From Microcoleus vaginatus WJT46-NPBG5 (GTDB lineage: Bacteria; Cyanobacteriota; Cyanobacteriia; Cyanobacteriales; Oscillatoriaceae): 64,000 nt of DNA. Each line of letters begins with the position of its first letter. The stretch's first letter is position 1. Positions 17,667 through 26,817 of the stretch are shown piece by piece. The position numbers were made by a program, and so were the translations under genes. The stretch lies in contig JAHHHM010000019.1 of assembly GCA_019359355.1 (NCBI GenBank), positions 1-64,000 of the forward strand, read 5' to 3'. The notes beneath the pieces are model-generated. The model had not been told where the DNA came from. It did no database searches and saw only the letters and a list, made by a program, of their open reading frames with translations.

Positions 17667-20498
17667 TTATCTCCGTAACTTGAACCGGCGTCGTTGACGA
17701 GCGACAATCAACGTTAGTGTGCCGGCGGCTAACCCTACAAATGTTCCAGGTTCAGGGACACTGGCGCTTAAAGGATTGCTTGGCGTCTGCAACTGCTCTT
17801 TGCCGTCTTCCACTTGCCGGTCAAAACGGTTGAGATCCGCTTCCGCTTCTTTGAGCGCTTTCCGTTGCTCATCGTTGACCAGTACAATCATTGACGAATA
17901 GGGCGTGACAATCTTGAAGTTTTTCGCAATTGCATGAATGGCATCAAGTTGAGCAATTTCGTTCCCCTTGATTGTCTTGCTCAACCCTAAAACTAACTGC
18001 CGCGCGGCTAACGGTTCAAAGCCGGTGTTAGAAGTCGTCTGAGCTTTGTTTTCTGGTGTCGCCTTGTCTTTATTTCCTGGTTGTGGCTTAGCGGTTTCAC
18101 TCACCGGCTTTTCCATTACCCAGGCATATCCATCCACCACACTCACCGTAGATGGTCCTAAAGCGGCTTTGGTTGCCATTTGTTGCAAGACTTCTGGCAG
18201 GTTGGTTGCAACGCCTCCACCGCTATCTTGAATGGCTTTTAACGTGGCATCATCATAAGCCGGCGGCATTGCACCTAAATGCACCATCCATGCCGGTGCC
18301 GGCATCACCGGCACTTCTTTACTGTCATCGGATAGTTCATAACTGCCTTCATCTGTAACAACTAAAATGCCATCGTAGGCAGTATCGCCTCGCAACTGTA
18401 CAAACTGCCGCAGCATTTCCTTCAGTTGGAGGGTGCCATAGAACGTCATTTTTCCTGCATCAAATTTTTGCAGATCGTCGAGACGTTCTGGTTGTTTACC
18501 TGCGGAGGCAGTGATGTATAAGTCCGCATCATTATTGGCTGAGTTATTATCAGCAAATCCGCGATCTTTTAACCACTTGACTGTCTCGCTGAGGTGCTGA
18601 GTATGAGTAGCCATACTGCACGAACTATCGACTACAACTGCAAAGCGCTTGCCTTTGGGCAAAGTGTAATCTTTTTGGACTAATGGCTTTGCGGTAATGC
18701 GGGAGCCATCGGGTAAATTCACTTGATGAGATGCAGGCTTGTATTGCCCCTCTGCCGGCAAATAAGTTTCTAACCAGCTATCTGAGAAATCTTTAACGGC
18801 TTGTCCGTTGCGAATGCGCTGAGTATCTTTTGTCCAAAAGATGTTACGTTTTTCTCCTAAAACCGGCAGTGGCCAACCGTTTTCTTGTCGCATCACTTGA
18901 TAAGTCAGCCACAAATTCATCTCGGTTGGACGCTGAATTGGGCGGTCTCGCTCCCAAGTTGCTAATGGGGTGGGAACAGGAAATGCTCGCAGCCGATAGT
19001 GGCGTGGACCCACTTGTTCGAGGAGTGCTGGATCGACGGGCCGGTAGCGGTTCACCTGTTGGTTATAAACTTTTTGAGCGGCACCACGGGGCGAAACGGT
19101 GAAGGGGAAGCGCTTAGCTCGATCATTGGTATCACCCAACCACACGCCGGTTAGAACGGCGCTTTCTGGTAGTGAGAAGTAATAAAGAACTTCTTCAACA
19201 TCTGTCGTTTGGTTTTTATAGACTTCGTAAAGTTCTACATCTGCCCAATCTCCGTGAGGTTTTACGGTGACTTCTTGGGTTTGCAGCCACACTTTTTTCT
19301 GGCCGATATTCAGCAGTCCTGCTTTTGCTTCGTCCCGATTCATGGTAGATTGTAAGGCGTGTAAAACGGCTTTTTGTTCGCCTTTTTGAATGGGTTTGTC
19401 AAAAAAATGGGCGTAGAGTTTTTGAGCTTTTTCGATATCTTGACGAGAGCCGTTATACAAAAACGGTGACATCAGCCGGTTGTAGCTATCTTGTAAAAAT
19501 TGCGAGACGGGTTGAGGGGTGTTAAAAGTTTTTTCATACATCACCCGGATCTGATTACTTTCTTGGATTGTGCTGAGATAGCGGTAGGAAGACAAGTAAG
19601 CGTTGAGTAAGCCGGTGCGAATGGTATCGGATTTGGCGACAAGTTCGGCTCTCGTGCTGTCAGTCGCAGCCGGCTTATCTAGTAGTTCAAATGTTTGTAT
19701 TTGCGGCTGTTGTTGGAATGAGATGAATAAGATCATCCAGGCTGTAACGACTCCTAGAGAGCCGGCAAAAGCGCGGGTTCGCCCATTTTGGCCGGCAAAG
19801 GAACGTAAAATACGATAACCCGATTGAATGTAGGAACTTGCCAATAATGAAGGCATGGCAAGAAATAGGGTACAAGTAATGCCAAAGAGGAGAACTAGGA
19901 GAAAGGCGGAAAAGGCGTAGTTGATAAAATATAGGGGTTCTGAAGTGAGTATTCGCCAAAGTTCGCCTAAAAATCCGAAGAAACCGAATACGACAAAAGG
20001 GGCTGCCGGCACGGCATAAAATAGCAGTAAAAGGCCGGCATACACGCCAACTATCAGCATCAGGCTGTGGGCGATCAGTTGCGTCCAAGCGAGTGCTGGA
20101 TGACGTTCAGCGTAGCCATAAAGGAGTTCGAGGAGAAAGGCGGCGACACACACAACTAGGGTGCCGAGAATTAAGGTGCTGGCGGGGGTGAGTTCCCGCA
20201 AAATAAAGAAGCGGAGCAGGCACAGGGCGAACAGGGGAGCTTCTACGCCATAAAATAGACGCATCAGCTGTAGGGGTTGTTTGCTAAAACGCCATCCTCC
20301 GAGGGCTGTACAGGCAGTTGGTACTGCAATTAAAGCGGTGAGGGTGATGAGGAATTCACTGGGAATCAAGCCGGTGAAGGTTGCCTGGAGCAATGCCGGC
20401 CCTAGCAAGGGCAGTATTCCAAGGTAAGTCAGTAGCAGAAAGGTAAGATTCCAAAGCCAAAAAATGGCCTGGAATAACGCATTAAGCGAGTTTTTCAT
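17667..20498 (-). CDS. PEP-CTERM integral membrane protein with VIT and vWA domains (TIGR02921-like)
   Basis: 943 residues. The N-terminal ~265 residues contain about seven hydrophobic segments. A VIT-like domain follows (about 390-510, including VELYEVYKNQTTDVEEVLYY), then a von Willebrand A domain with MIDAS motif DSSCS in RFAVVVDSSCSMATHT near 610. The C-terminus has the exosortase sorting signal: PEPGTF, a hydrophobic helix and a basic end (RQRRRFKLRR). Family knowledge links PEP-CTERM proteins to exosortase processing and extracellular matrix; no exosortase gene is in this window. Role unknown, possibly surface or envelope organisation. It begins after a 478-bp AT-rich region. Confidence 0.88.
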   Translation of the reverse strand: MKNSLNALFQAIFWLWNLTFLLLTYLGILPLLGPALLQATFTGLIPSEFLITLTALIAVPTACTALGGWRFSKQPLQLMRLFYGVEAPLFALCLLRFFILRELTPASTLILGTLVVCVAAFLLELLYGYAERHPALAWTQLIAHSLMLIVGVYAGLLLLFYAVPAAPFVVFGFFGFLGELWRILTSEPLYFINYAFSAFLLVLLFGITCTLFLAMPSLLASSYIQSGYRILRSFAGQNGRTRAFAGSLGVVTAWMILFISFQQQPQIQTFELLDKPAATDSTRAELVAKSDTIRTGLLNAYLSSYRYLSTIQESNQIRVMYEKTFNTPQPVSQFLQDSYNRLMSPFLYNGSRQDIEKAQKLYAHFFDKPIQKGEQKAVLHALQSTMNRDEAKAGLLNIGQKKVWLQTQEVTVKPHGDWADVELYEVYKNQTTDVEEVLYYFSLPESAVLTGVWLGDTNDRAKRFPFTVSPRGAAQKVYNQQVNRYRPVDPALLEQVGPRHYRLRAFPVPTPLATWERDRPIQRPTEMNLWLTYQVMRQENGWPLPVLGEKRNIFWTKDTQRIRNGQAVKDFSDSWLETYLPAEGQYKPASHQVNLPDGSRITAKPLVQKDYTLPKGKRFAVVVDSSCSMATHTQHLSETVKWLKDRGFADNNSANNDADLYITASAGKQPERLDDLQKFDAGKMTFYGTLQLKEMLRQFVQLRGDTAYDGILVVTDEGSYELSDDSKEVPVMPAPAWMVHLGAMPPAYDDATLKAIQDSGGGVATNLPEVLQQMATKAALGPSTVSVVDGYAWVMEKPVSETAKPQPGNKDKATPENKAQTTSNTGFEPLAARQLVLGLSKTIKGNEIAQLDAIHAIAKNFKIVTPYSSMIVLVNDEQRKALKEAEADLNRFDRQVEDGKEQLQTPSNPLSASVPEPGTFVGLAAGTLTLIVARQRRRFKLRR

Positions 20499-20976
20499 CG
20501 TGAACTCCTTTCAGATTTGGTTTGGATGGACTACAAGGCCGGTTTTGTCCATTCCTGATTTCTTGAGGCGCAGTTAATTTTAATGTTCGGTATTTCGTTA
20601 ATGTTCGGTATTTCGTTGATGGGTTTCTCCTGGTCAAATTTATTAAAGCCGGCACGTTATTGCCAAGATTGCCAAACATTTCGTAATATTGGATATTAAC
20701 TTCAGATATTTTTTAAAATTTGCTTTAAGTTTCAAAGCCTCAAACAAGTTTTTTTTGAGCGTTCGTGAAAGCTTCTATATTTTTAATGCTAACAAGCAAT
20801 TGTTAATTGCTGTAGAATTGAAGTTAGGCAGTTAAGGGGATTTATAAAATATGATTAATAATTGGGAAATTATTGATTTCCTATTGCCTTAATTAAAAGC
20901 TAAAAGCTAAGCTAGAGATTGTTAGCAGCGGTCAAATTTTCATCTAAAATCCGCCCAGCCAAAATTAAAAATCGAT
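20499..20976. other. AT-rich divergent intergenic region with an 18-bp tandem repeat
   Basis: 478 bp between the divergent PEP-CTERM and queF genes, so it must hold both promoters. TTAATGTTCGGTATTTCG is present twice in tandem (20580-20597 and 20598-20615). I looked for a preQ1 riboswitch just upstream of queF and saw no convincing one. Confidence 0.45.
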
Positions 20977-21420
20977 ATGAGCCATTCCCTAACGCAGCAG
21001 GATTTATCGCCGGAATCTAGCACCGGCACTCAAACTTCCGAAATGAAGTACGGCGAACGCAATATTGCTGAGGGAAAACTGATTGTCTTCCCCAATCCGC
21101 GAGTGGGACGCCGGTACAACATCAACATTACTTTGCCAGAGTTTACCTGCAAGTGTCCGTTTTCTGGCTATCCAGACTTTGCCACGATCCACATTACTTA
21201 TGTGCCCGATCAATCTGTGGTGGAACTCAAAGCGATCAAGCTGTATATCAACAGCTACCGTGATCGCTACATCTCTCACGAAGAATCGGTGAATCAAATT
21301 TTGGATGATTTCATTGCCGCTTGCGATCCGCTTGAGGTCACAATTAAAGGAGATTTTTCACCGCGCGGCAATGTTCACACTGTCATAGAAGTGCATCATC
21401 AGAAGCCGGTTGAGGCATAA
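20977..21420 (+). CDS. queF: NADPH-dependent 7-cyano-7-deazaguanine reductase
   Basis: 147 residues, the size of the short unimodular (type I) QueF. It reduces the nitrile of preQ0 to preQ1 in queuosine biosynthesis. The catalytic Cys60 lies in EFTCKCPFSGYPDFA and Asp67 is the expected general acid. The QueF signature ELKAIKLYINSYRD follows (residues 83-96), and a downstream segment FSPRGNVHTVIEV completes the T-fold. The first ~20 residues are Ser/Thr-rich and variable. It is a monocistronic unit ending in a terminator shared with the convergent ccsB. Confidence 0.95.
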   Translation: MSHSLTQQDLSPESSTGTQTSEMKYGERNIAEGKLIVFPNPRVGRRYNINITLPEFTCKCPFSGYPDFATIHITYVPDQSVVELKAIKLYINSYRDRYISHEESVNQILDDFIAACDPLEVTIKGDFSPRGNVHTVIEVHHQKPVEA

Positions 21421-21442
21421 AAAGTAGCAATTTCAACGCAAA

Positions 21443-21484
21443 GGAACGCACAGAAATAACTTCTGTTGCGTTCCTCTGTTTTTT
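21443..21484 (+). terminator. terminator between convergent queF and ccsB
   Basis: Long stem GGAACGCA-CAGAA / TTCTG-T-TGCGTTCC with one bulged base and a five-base loop, followed by TCTGTTTTTT. Stop-to-stop position suggests it serves queF; the stem could also serve ccsB. Confidence 0.8.
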
Positions 21485-21488
21485 GCGT

Positions 21489-22901
21489 TTAAACTGCAAC
21501 AACTGGACGGGGGGCTTCGGTTGCGGAAAGCCGGTCTAACACTTCCACGACTTCACGTTCAAAGGCAACTTGAGCGCGGTTGGTTCTGCCGCCAACGTAA
21601 AGTTGACCGTCTTTTTGCAGCGCCCAAACTTGGGAGTGGGAGACGTAACTCATCATGACGCCTAGCATGAGTAAACCGAAGCCGGTGTAGACAAGAGGGA
21701 TGCCTGGATCAGCTTTAATTTGCAAGCCGGTGCTGCCGATGACTTGAACAATTTTCAGGGTAACACCATTGATTTCTGTTGCCATGCCGGCGCGGAGTGT
21801 GGTGCTCAGTTGACCTTGGGCATCGTAAATCAGCAGTGTTCCTTGCAAGTCTCTCGCTAAAAGGGAGACGCCTTCACTGAAATCTGGCTTGGTGGGAATC
21901 CAGGTTCCCCAGATGCGCCCTTGCCCTTTGGAATCGAGTTGAGCCATTGGTAATTGCAAGATTGGGCTTTTGTTAACTTGCACTTGAATGCCGGCAATTC
22001 CCCAATCGGTTTGGTACATTGTCACGCCTTTGTACCGCAGGGGTTTGTTGACGTGAATGGTTTGCCGATCAACTTCCTGTTCCTGCCGGTCTAAGACTGA
22101 CAGATCCGAGTAAAATTGGTCGATGTTGCCATCAGGTGTGTAGTCAATCCAGAAACGATTGACTCGGACTGACCAATCTTTCGGAATTTGCGGCGCTGCC
22201 CACGGGCCGGCATCGACAATATTATTGATGTGAAAGCTATTGCCGCTGGGAACGAGTTCTTGTGCCATGAAGCCGGTCATTGCGCCCAAAATCGAGCCGG
22301 CGAGAATGAGCAGCATACTGGCGTGGACGACAATTGGGCCAATACGTCCAGCTAATCCTTTACGGGCATAAAGTGTATCGCCTTCCCGAAACACCCGATA
22401 GCGCCGGCTTTGCAACAACTGTTCTAAGGAATTTAGGGACGCGGCATTTCGCATTTCCACAGCCGTGTCAATTTGAGTGCTGAGTGCTAATTTTTCAAAC
22501 TGACGCGGGAGATCGTAGAATTTCCATCGGCGGGCAGCGGTTAGGGCGGGAAACTGCCGGGTGAAGGTGCAGGCAGTTAAGCTCGACCCAAATAAAATCA
22601 GAATGGACAAAAACCACCAAGTACGATAAACGTGATCGAGTCCAAAAGCGAGCAGCACCTTCCAACTCAGGAAGCCAAACAGGGCGGGATCTTCGGGATA
22701 ATTGGCTTGATAAAACGCCAGAGATTGACCTTGCTCAATGACGGTGCCGGAGATGCTGAAAGCGGCGATCGCTAGCAGCAACAGAATTGCCAGCCGCAAA
22801 TCAGCGATTAGGGGCAACACCTCTTTCCGGAAAAAACGCGTTGGCAGTGTGCCCCAATGCAATATTTTTGTTAAAAATGAATCTGTCGATCCTGCCGTCA
22901 C
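21489..22901 (-). CDS. ccsB: cytochrome c biogenesis protein CcsB (Ccs1/ResB)
   Basis: 470 residues. ResB-family layout: three N-terminal membrane segments ([58 protein letters not shown]), a large lumenal domain, and a last membrane segment ([20 protein letters not shown]). With CcsA it forms the System II heme-handling complex that ligates heme to apocytochromes c on the lumenal side of the thylakoid. Lengths and the conserved His in IVVHASM and VSHSQ fit. ccdA, in the same pathway, lies 0.5 kb upstream on the same strand with nrtS between them. ccsA is not in this window. Confidence 0.93.
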   Translation of the reverse strand: MTAGSTDSFLTKILHWGTLPTRFFRKEVLPLIADLRLAILLLLAIAAFSISGTVIEQGQSLAFYQANYPEDPALFGFLSWKVLLAFGLDHVYRTWWFLSILILFGSSLTACTFTRQFPALTAARRWKFYDLPRQFEKLALSTQIDTAVEMRNAASLNSLEQLLQSRRYRVFREGDTLYARKGLAGRIGPIVVHASMLLILAGSILGAMTGFMAQELVPSGNSFHINNIVDAGPWAAPQIPKDWSVRVNRFWIDYTPDGNIDQFYSDLSVLDRQEQEVDRQTIHVNKPLRYKGVTMYQTDWGIAGIQVQVNKSPILQLPMAQLDSKGQGRIWGTWIPTKPDFSEGVSLLARDLQGTLLIYDAQGQLSTTLRAGMATEINGVTLKIVQVIGSTGLQIKADPGIPLVYTGFGLLMLGVMMSYVSHSQVWALQKDGQLYVGGRTNRAQVAFEREVVEVLDRLSATEAPRPVVAV

Positions 22902-23008
22902 AGTCTACCTCAGTTGCGATTTACTTATTGTTAATTGTAGAAAAGTTATAGCCTTAACTTTCTTAACAATGAGGGATTCGCTGAGATTTTTCAACTGTTC
23001 GCTCACGA

Positions 23009-23263
23009 TCAAGTCTTGAGCGGGGTGACGTGCTTTTGCCGGCGAGTGCGACTGATATACTGGCCGTGGACATTAACCATGTAGGGAACGATGTAGGTCA
23101 TAGAAGCAGCCATCCAGCGATCTCGGCTCATTTGACCCTGTGTAAGCGCCCAACCGTGATTGATGGTAAACAAAATCGAACCCACCACTAAAGCCACGCG
23201 TAATGCAGTTGGTCTCAATTCGCTATCAGTCAGACTCGACAAATACTCTTTTACGGATTGCAT
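23009..23263 (-). CDS. nrtS: NrtS-type nitrate/nitrite transporter subunit
   Basis: 84 residues with two hydrophobic helices (ALRVALVVGSILFTINHGWAL and MAASMTYIVPYMVNVHGQYI) separated by a basic/polar loop (SRDRW). The pattern LRVALVVGxILxxINHG...W..A..TYIVPY matches the small NrtS family described in marine cyanobacteria as nitrate/nitrite transporters, where two such small subunits work together. Only one copy is visible here. The assignment comes from pattern memory, not search. It lies between ccsB and ccdA on the same strand, and co-transcription with them is plausible but has no obvious functional reason. Confidence 0.65.
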   Translation of the reverse strand: MQSVKEYLSSLTDSELRPTALRVALVVGSILFTINHGWALTQGQMSRDRWMAASMTYIVPYMVNVHGQYISRTRRQKHVTPLKT

Positions 23264-23385
23264 GAGTTTTAGTCTGTGAATTGCTTTGGCATGAAGTTCG
23301 ATAAACTTGTTGTTTATGATTGTCTATTATTTTTAGCTTGTCAAGGACAAATAGCTACTGATTGTCAAGGAAAAATAACAAATCA

Positions 23386-24123
23386 TCAGGCTGCCGGCAC
23401 GAGACGAAACAGCAAGGAAAATACGCCAAATCCGACTAATAACGCACCGCTAAGGGGTGTGATCCAAGCAGACCATCGGCGCAATTCTAGAAGTTTTTTA
23501 ATACTCGCAGTGAAGGTGCCGGCTAATATCAAGGGAGCAACGTAGCCCGCTGTGTAGAAAAGCAATAAAATACTGCCTAGAATAGGATCTTTTGTCGTGG
23601 AAATCCAGGCAAGTAATGTTGCAAGAACCGGCGTACTGCAAGGGGAAGCAACGATACCAAAGGTAAGTCCAATTAAATAGGATCTAACGCCTTCTGGTAA
23701 ATCTTTAGAAATCCACTCCATGCCACCAAATGAGGGTAATTGTAGCGGTAAGGCTTCGAGTAAGTTTAGCCCCATAATGATAGCGATGATGCTAACAATA
23801 ATGGGTAAACCAATGCCAACTTGACCGTAAACTTGGCCGGCAATTGCGGCAAGAATTCCCAAAGCGGCAAGCGTCGTGGCAAGTCCAAGGGCAAACCAAG
23901 TTGATTGTGCCGCAGCTTGGATACGGCTTTTGGCTTCGTATCCGCCGATGTAGCCAATGGTAATCGGCAACATGGAGAGCATACAAGGGGTGAGGCTGGT
24001 GAGCAAGCCGGCGATGAAGATGATGCCGACACTCATCCAACTGAGGTGGGTTAGCTGGCTGGAAACGAGTCGATCTGCGAGTTGCTGGATTTGATATAGC
24101 TGGGTTTGAAATGTTTCTATCAT
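23386..24123 (-). CDS. ccdA: cytochrome c biogenesis protein CcdA
   Basis: 245 residues when started at the ATG at 24121-24123 (MIETFQTQLY, the usual cyanobacterial N-terminus); the frame opens 15 codons earlier at 24168. Six membrane segments and two redox cysteines in the symmetrical positions LTPCMLSMLP and VASPCSTPVLATLL are visible. CcdA carries reducing equivalents across the thylakoid membrane to keep apocytochrome heme-binding cysteines reduced. Partner thioredoxin-like CcsX is not seen here. Same strand as nrtS and ccsB downstream. Confidence 0.93.
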   Translation of the reverse strand: MIETFQTQLYQIQQLADRLVSSQLTHLSWMSVGIIFIAGLLTSLTPCMLSMLPITIGYIGGYEAKSRIQAAAQSTWFALGLATTLAALGILAAIAGQVYGQVGIGLPIIVSIIAIIMGLNLLEALPLQLPSFGGMEWISKDLPEGVRSYLIGLTFGIVASPCSTPVLATLLAWISTTKDPILGSILLLFYTAGYVAPLILAGTFTASIKKLLELRRWSAWITPLSGALLVGFGVFSLLFRLVPAA

Positions 24124-24338
24124 GCTGCCGGTGGAATGCCCAATCAGCTTGCATTGTAACTTACCCATGCTGTTTAAGAAATGCTAGGTAAGTGCCGGTG
24201 GCAGCATTTCTTGAACTTGAACACTCACATCTCATAAATTATATTGATTTTTTTAAATGTCTAATAATCTTACTTAAGTTATAGAAATTATGAGCCGTTA
24301 AAGAACAATCAGATAGAATAATAAGAGGAGAAAAACCA

Positions 24339-24345
24339 AGGAGGT
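24339..24345 (+). promoter_or_regulatory. perfect Shine-Dalgarno sequence
   Basis: AGGAGGT, 8 bases upstream of the ATG of the Uma2 gene. Most genes in this window have weak or no such site, so this one stands out and fixes the start. Confidence 0.75.
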
Positions 24346-24353
24346 CAGGCAGC

Positions 24354-25070
24354 ATGGTACAAGAGGTGCAAGTGCCGGCACAACCAGAAATCATCTACCC
24401 AGACAGCGACGGGAAACCAATGGCAGACAATACGAAACAATACCGCTTGATAGTAACAATTCAAGGGGGAATCGACGCACTTTTCAAAGATGATGTGAAT
24501 GTATTTACTGCCGGCGATTTACTGTGGTATCCAATTGAAGGAAATAACACAATCTGCACCGCACCCGATGTGATGGTGGTATTTGGCCGGCCAAAAGGAG
24601 ATAGAGGTTCCTATAAGCAGTGGATGGAAGAGAATATCGCGCCGCAAGTGGTATTTGAGATATTGTCTCCGAGTAACACTATCAAAGAAATGGCCAAGAA
24701 ACAGGATTTTTATAACCAATATCAAGTAGAAGAATATTATTTATATGACCCGGAAAAAGTAGATTTATGCGGCTGGGTACGAAGGGAAAATCAGTTAGAA
24801 GTGATTGAGGAGATAATCGGGTGGGTGAGTCCGAGGTTAGGGGTAAGATTTGAGATTGCTGAAGGAGATTTGCAGATTTACCGGCCTGATGGTGAGCGAT
24901 TTGCATCTTATGTGGAATTGATGCGAAAAAAAGAGCAGGAACAACAACGAGCTAATCGAGAACAACAGCGAGCTGAGGAGGCAGAGGCGTTATTAGAGGA
25001 GGAACGCCGGCGGAGGGAAGTTCTGGAAGCTAGACTGCGAGAAATGGGGATTGATCCAGAGCAATTGTGA
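24354..25070 (+). CDS. Uma2-family (DUF820) putative endonuclease
   Basis: 238 residues. PD-(D/E)xK-type core: TAPDVMVVFGRP, then QVVFEILSPSN, then YYLYDPEK, as in cyanobacterial Uma2 proteins. The C-terminal 50 residues are a highly charged coiled coil (KEQEQQRANREQQRAEEA...) ending GIDPEQL. Cyanobacteria carry many of these genes and their targets are unknown. The start is supported by a strong ribosome-binding site. A second member lies at 41179-41883. Not in an obvious operon. Confidence 0.85.
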   Translation: MVQEVQVPAQPEIIYPDSDGKPMADNTKQYRLIVTIQGGIDALFKDDVNVFTAGDLLWYPIEGNNTICTAPDVMVVFGRPKGDRGSYKQWMEENIAPQVVFEILSPSNTIKEMAKKQDFYNQYQVEEYYLYDPEKVDLCGWVRRENQLEVIEEIIGWVSPRLGVRFEIAEGDLQIYRPDGERFASYVELMRKKEQEQQRANREQQRAEEAEALLEEERRRREVLEARLREMGIDPEQL

Positions 25071-25164
25071 GGGAAAAATAGAGGAGTGCCGGCAGACATC
25101 AGCAGCCTCGCAGGACGCAAAGCGCAACAATCTACTTTTATCTCACATTATTTTGTTCTACAAG

Positions 25165-26385
25165 CTAAGGCTGCCGGCGACGGCGAGCACGGCGTTCTTC
25201 TAAAGACAGTACCTCTGCACCACTACTTTCTCGCGCGACGCGCACCAACAAGCCGGCAATGAGCAAACTTGCAACCATTGAACTGCCGCCATAACTGAAC
25301 ATCGGTAGCGGTAAGCCGGTTGTTGGTAAAGCGCCGGTGGCAACGCCGATATTAAGGAGAGATTGCCCCACCAGCAGCACCATCGTGCCAATCGCAACGA
25401 GCTGATGCATGATATTGCTAGCTTTGAAAGCAACTCTCAGGGCTAGTGTCCCAAAAACTACCAGCAACAGCAACAGCAGTAAGCAGCCAATTAGGCCAAA
25501 CTCTTCGGCAAAGACGGAAAAGATAAAATCGCTGTACTGAATAGGTAGATAAAATAGCTTTTGCTGTGACAGTCCATAGCCGGTTCCCCAAGGGCCACCA
25601 GAACCCACTGCCAGCAAACTTTGACTGAGTTGGTAGCCATCCCCCATTGCATCGCCCCAAGGATTGAGAAAGGACATAATCCGCCGGCGCTGATATTCTT
25701 TTAGGGTGATACTTAAAGTCGCCAGCATTAGCCCGGCAAACGCAGTTCCCCCCAGTTGAGCGATGGGGATGCCGGCGGCAAGGGCAATTAACCACAAAGT
25801 CATGCCGCACAGTGCGGTTGTACTCAAGTTTGGCTGCATTAAAATGCCTAAGAGTACCGTTGCAAAAATTCCCAACCACGTCATGCGAACAGCTTTGGGT
25901 AGTCCTTTCCACTGACCAAAAATGCGGGCGCTTTGCAGAACGAGGAAGGGTTTAATAAATTCTGAGGGTTGAACCGGCACCGGCCCAATGGCAAGCCAGC
26001 GGGTTGCGCCATTAACGGTGTTTCCCAGTCCCGGCACTAATGTCAACCAAATCAACCCCAGTAGTAGGATAATGACCCAGTTGGCTATCCCCAAAATGTA
26101 ACGCAGGGGAGAGTGTACCAGGATATTGAAGCCAATTAAGCCCACCACAACCGCAACTAGCTGCCTTTTGACGTAGTACAGCCCATCCCCATAATCATCA
26201 TGGGCGCTGGGGTAGGAGGCGGAGAACAGAACCACTAACCCCACGAACAACCACAGGAATGTTAACCACCGCAGCAAACGGGCTTCCCAAGCCCATTCCT
26301 GCACGGAGGGATCGAAAATGGGAATTAAGCGGCTTATATTCACGAGCGTCGCTATTTTGGGTGCGGTACTAGAACTTTTTAGCAC
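25165..26385 (-). CDS. ftsW: FtsW-type peptidoglycan polymerase (SEDS family)
   Basis: 406 residues with about ten membrane helices. SEDS landmarks are present: GATRWLAIGPVPVQPSEFIKPF (Asn/Trp-rich loop before helix 4), GDGYQLSQSLLAVGSGG with the large periplasmic loop, and PTTGLPLPMFSYGGSSM near the end. FtsW polymerises lipid II glycan strands at the division septum together with a class B PBP. The N-terminal extension (~35 residues) is cytoplasmic. FtsW versus RodA is decided on the MFSYGGSSM end and the cyanobacterial N-terminus; moderately sure. A very AT-rich 230-bp promoter region precedes it. Confidence 0.88.
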   Translation of the reverse strand: MLKSSSTAPKIATLVNISRLIPIFDPSVQEWAWEARLLRWLTFLWLFVGLVVLFSASYPSAHDDYGDGLYYVKRQLVAVVVGLIGFNILVHSPLRYILGIANWVIILLLGLIWLTLVPGLGNTVNGATRWLAIGPVPVQPSEFIKPFLVLQSARIFGQWKGLPKAVRMTWLGIFATVLLGILMQPNLSTTALCGMTLWLIALAAGIPIAQLGGTAFAGLMLATLSITLKEYQRRRIMSFLNPWGDAMGDGYQLSQSLLAVGSGGPWGTGYGLSQQKLFYLPIQYSDFIFSVFAEEFGLIGCLLLLLLLVVFGTLALRVAFKASNIMHQLVAIGTMVLLVGQSLLNIGVATGALPTTGLPLPMFSYGGSSMVASLLIAGLLVRVARESSGAEVLSLEERRARRRRQP

Positions 26386-26558
26386 ATAAGTAGGTCTTAC
26401 CTGCGAATCCTAAAACGCAATCCCTTTTATAAATTTTATAAATCCGTTTAATTAGTATTTAATTTTAAATAATTAATATGCTAAAAATTCAGGTATTTTT
26501 AAATTTTTAAATTGTTTATATAAACGTAATTTTTATAATTATAGCCAATTATGCTAAT

Positions 26559-26586
26559 AAAAAAGAGGCCGCTGCGACCTCTTTTT
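26559..26586 (-). terminator. terminator after apcC
   Basis: Stem AAAAAGAGG / CCTCTTTTT around a nine-base loop, followed on the minus strand by a T-run. It ends the apcABC transcript. Confidence 0.85.
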
Positions 26587-26613
26587 AGATGCCTTATGCC
26601 ATCTAAACGGCAA

Positions 26614-26817
26614 TTAGAGTAAACCGGCGTTTGTGCCTGGTTTGCCAGTTGCCAACTGAACTTTGATGATTTTGCCACCCATTTTCATGATGCGTTGCTG
26701 TTCGCGAAACCAGTTATCGTAGGGAACTAGCTTTGTGAAGTAGGTATTTTGCAATTCCCGCTGAGTGCGAATACGAGTCTGGCTGGGAACGCAGGCAGTA
26801 ACTTTGAACATTCTCAT
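26614..26817 (-). CDS. apcC: phycobilisome core small linker (LC 7.8)
   Basis: 67 residues, the exact family size. The sequence MRMFKVTACVPSQTRIRTQR and the segment NTYFTKLVPYDNWFREQQRI are the ApcC hallmark. It caps the allophycocyanin discs at the ends of core cylinders. Third gene after apcA and apcB, but about 600 bp from apcB, longer than usual, so it may be reached by read-through or have its own promoter. A purine-rich GGAG lies just before the ATG. Confidence 0.96.
   Translation of the reverse strand: MRMFKVTACVPSQTRIRTQRELQNTYFTKLVPYDNWFREQQRIMKMGGKIIKVQLATGKPGTNAGLL

Noticed and set aside
20820-20976. preQ1 riboswitch before queF
   Set aside because: No hairpin followed by the A-rich tail and pairing segment typical of preQ1 aptamers could be placed.
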